Source: Desulfosarcina sp.
GTDB taxonomy: Bacteria > Desulfobacterota > Desulfobacteria > Desulfobacterales > Desulfosarcinaceae
Assembly (NCBI GenBank): GCA_014237405.1
Contig: JABZFO010000033.1
Location: 1-56,753 of the forward strand
Reading direction: 5' to 3'
DNA: 56,753 nucleotides
A program made the position numbers and the translations under genes. The notes below the pieces were generated by a model. That model did not search any database. It was not told where the DNA came from and saw nothing but the letters and a program-made list of their open reading frames with translations. Shown piece after piece: positions 56,395 through 56,753 of this stretch; the first letter of the stretch is position 1; every line of letters begins with the position of its first letter.

Positions 56395-56483
56395 TATGCC
56401 GATGTCTCCTTTGTAACTAACAACGGCTTTTCGACGTGGTTGCGTTCGTCGAGTTTGATATAGTCCTTTTCAGGTTTCACCAT
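56395..56483 (-). pseudogene. Second copy of the hsdR start
   Basis: A 29-codon frame from ATG 56483 (GGAGATAA upstream) contains IKLDERNHVEKPLL, the same residues as the start of hsdR at 54664. The DNA repeats exactly over 36 bp (56424-56459 and 54593-54628). It then ends in VTKETSA and a stop that overlaps the rhuM ATG. Either a second hsdR or another gene with the same N-terminus was cut short here. Confidence 0.65.
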
Positions 56484-56753
56484 TTATCTCCTACAGAAAC
56501 CAACCATTTGTCAGGTCATGTCAGCAGCGAGCATAACGATATACTCCTCGGATGTTTTGATGAAAAAACTGCCCCTTTGAACCAGCCTGGCAAAAGGCCT
56601 CATAAACAGGCTCTGGAAAATCGAAATACTGATATACTTAATAGTTGCGCTAAAAAAGGAGGACTTCCCCTCAATGCCCATCAATATTGAAGTTACGGGA
56701 TCATGCTACTGCAAGAGCCTGTTGCAGCTCGCTCTTATAAACCGCCACTCCGT
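56484..56753. other. Unassigned right end of the window
   Basis: Open frames exist on the + strand (56436-56690) but they have poor composition for coding and no recognisable motif. The restriction locus probably continues to the right. Confidence 0.4.

Noticed and set aside
56436..56690. 84-residue + strand frame at the right edge
   Set aside because: Overlaps the hsdR-like start on the minus strand and shows no motif.

Overview
The window reads as one stretch of a sulfate-reducer-like deltaproteobacterial chromosome (Desulfobacterota, probably Desulfobacterales/Desulfosarcina-like). That placement is an inference. It rests on the NuoE/DRTGG/NuoF/RnfB-GltD electron-transfer cluster, periplasmic multiheme cytochrome and NrfD-type genes, DUF2589 proteins, several CsgG/FlgO-domain envelope proteins and the GC-rich codon use. 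No rRNA or marker phylogeny was possible.

Layout. 1-4433: end of a probable CRISPR-associated primase-polymerase, cas1, a cas2 with an abnormal 5' end, a leader and a CRISPR array of 36 full repeats plus one truncated repeat. 4434-7430: IS remnant, a 24-bp perfect palindrome, a Fic-family gene, an integrase fragment and an intact tyrosine integrase. 7556-7630: tRNA-Val(CAC), whose 3' end faces the integrase, so everything to its left may be a genomic island. 8001-11760: broken cysQ, a class III nucleotide cyclase, a TPR-like protein and a decayed GntR-type regulator. 11823-16928: a nested inverted repeat, then hutU-hutI-hutH (histidine to formiminoglutamate). 17015-22880: a convergent envelope cluster of three CsgG/FlgO-like proteins, an outer-membrane barrel and an exported serine protease. 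23008-28180: a small exported protein, a DHH-like/membrane fusion, a penicillin-acylase-type Ntn hydrolase and a shikimate-kinase-like gene. 28367-31029: a four-gene DUF2589/M15-peptidase operon. 31221-36237: purine salvage operon (pnp, two mtaD-like deaminases, ade). 36499-41903: NADH/ferredoxin-type electron transfer. 41908-44954: PilZ, DUF3108, PpiC and cold-shock genes. 45049-48721: cytochrome/FeS/NrfD/multiheme module. 48770-49501: amino-acid-type binding protein. 50221-56483: a damaged type I restriction locus with YgjP-YjbQ, an AlbA_2/Schlafen-like protein and a rhuM fragment.

The most striking signal cuts across all of this. At about ten places a gene matches its family up to a point, loses an estimated 20-35 codons (more in a few cases) that normally carry a conserved motif, and resumes in the same or another frame: cas2, cysQ, ade, the second mtaD, RnfB-GltD, the cytochrome at 45070, NrfD/multiheme, the binding protein, YgjP-YjbQ, hsdR and rhuM. 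Either this genome has lost many short internal segments, or the assembly has collapsed gaps. Deciding that comes before any biological reading of the broken genes. Separately, small inverted-repeat elements sit directly on gene 3' ends (39264, 43377, 46399), with a second inverted copy at 49714.

Candidates for under-described systems are the CsgG/FlgO-barrel-protease cluster, the DUF2589-M15 operon, the DHH-like/membrane plus Ntn-hydrolase pair, and the primase-linked CRISPR adaptation module. All family assignments come from motif recognition by eye; no database search was run.
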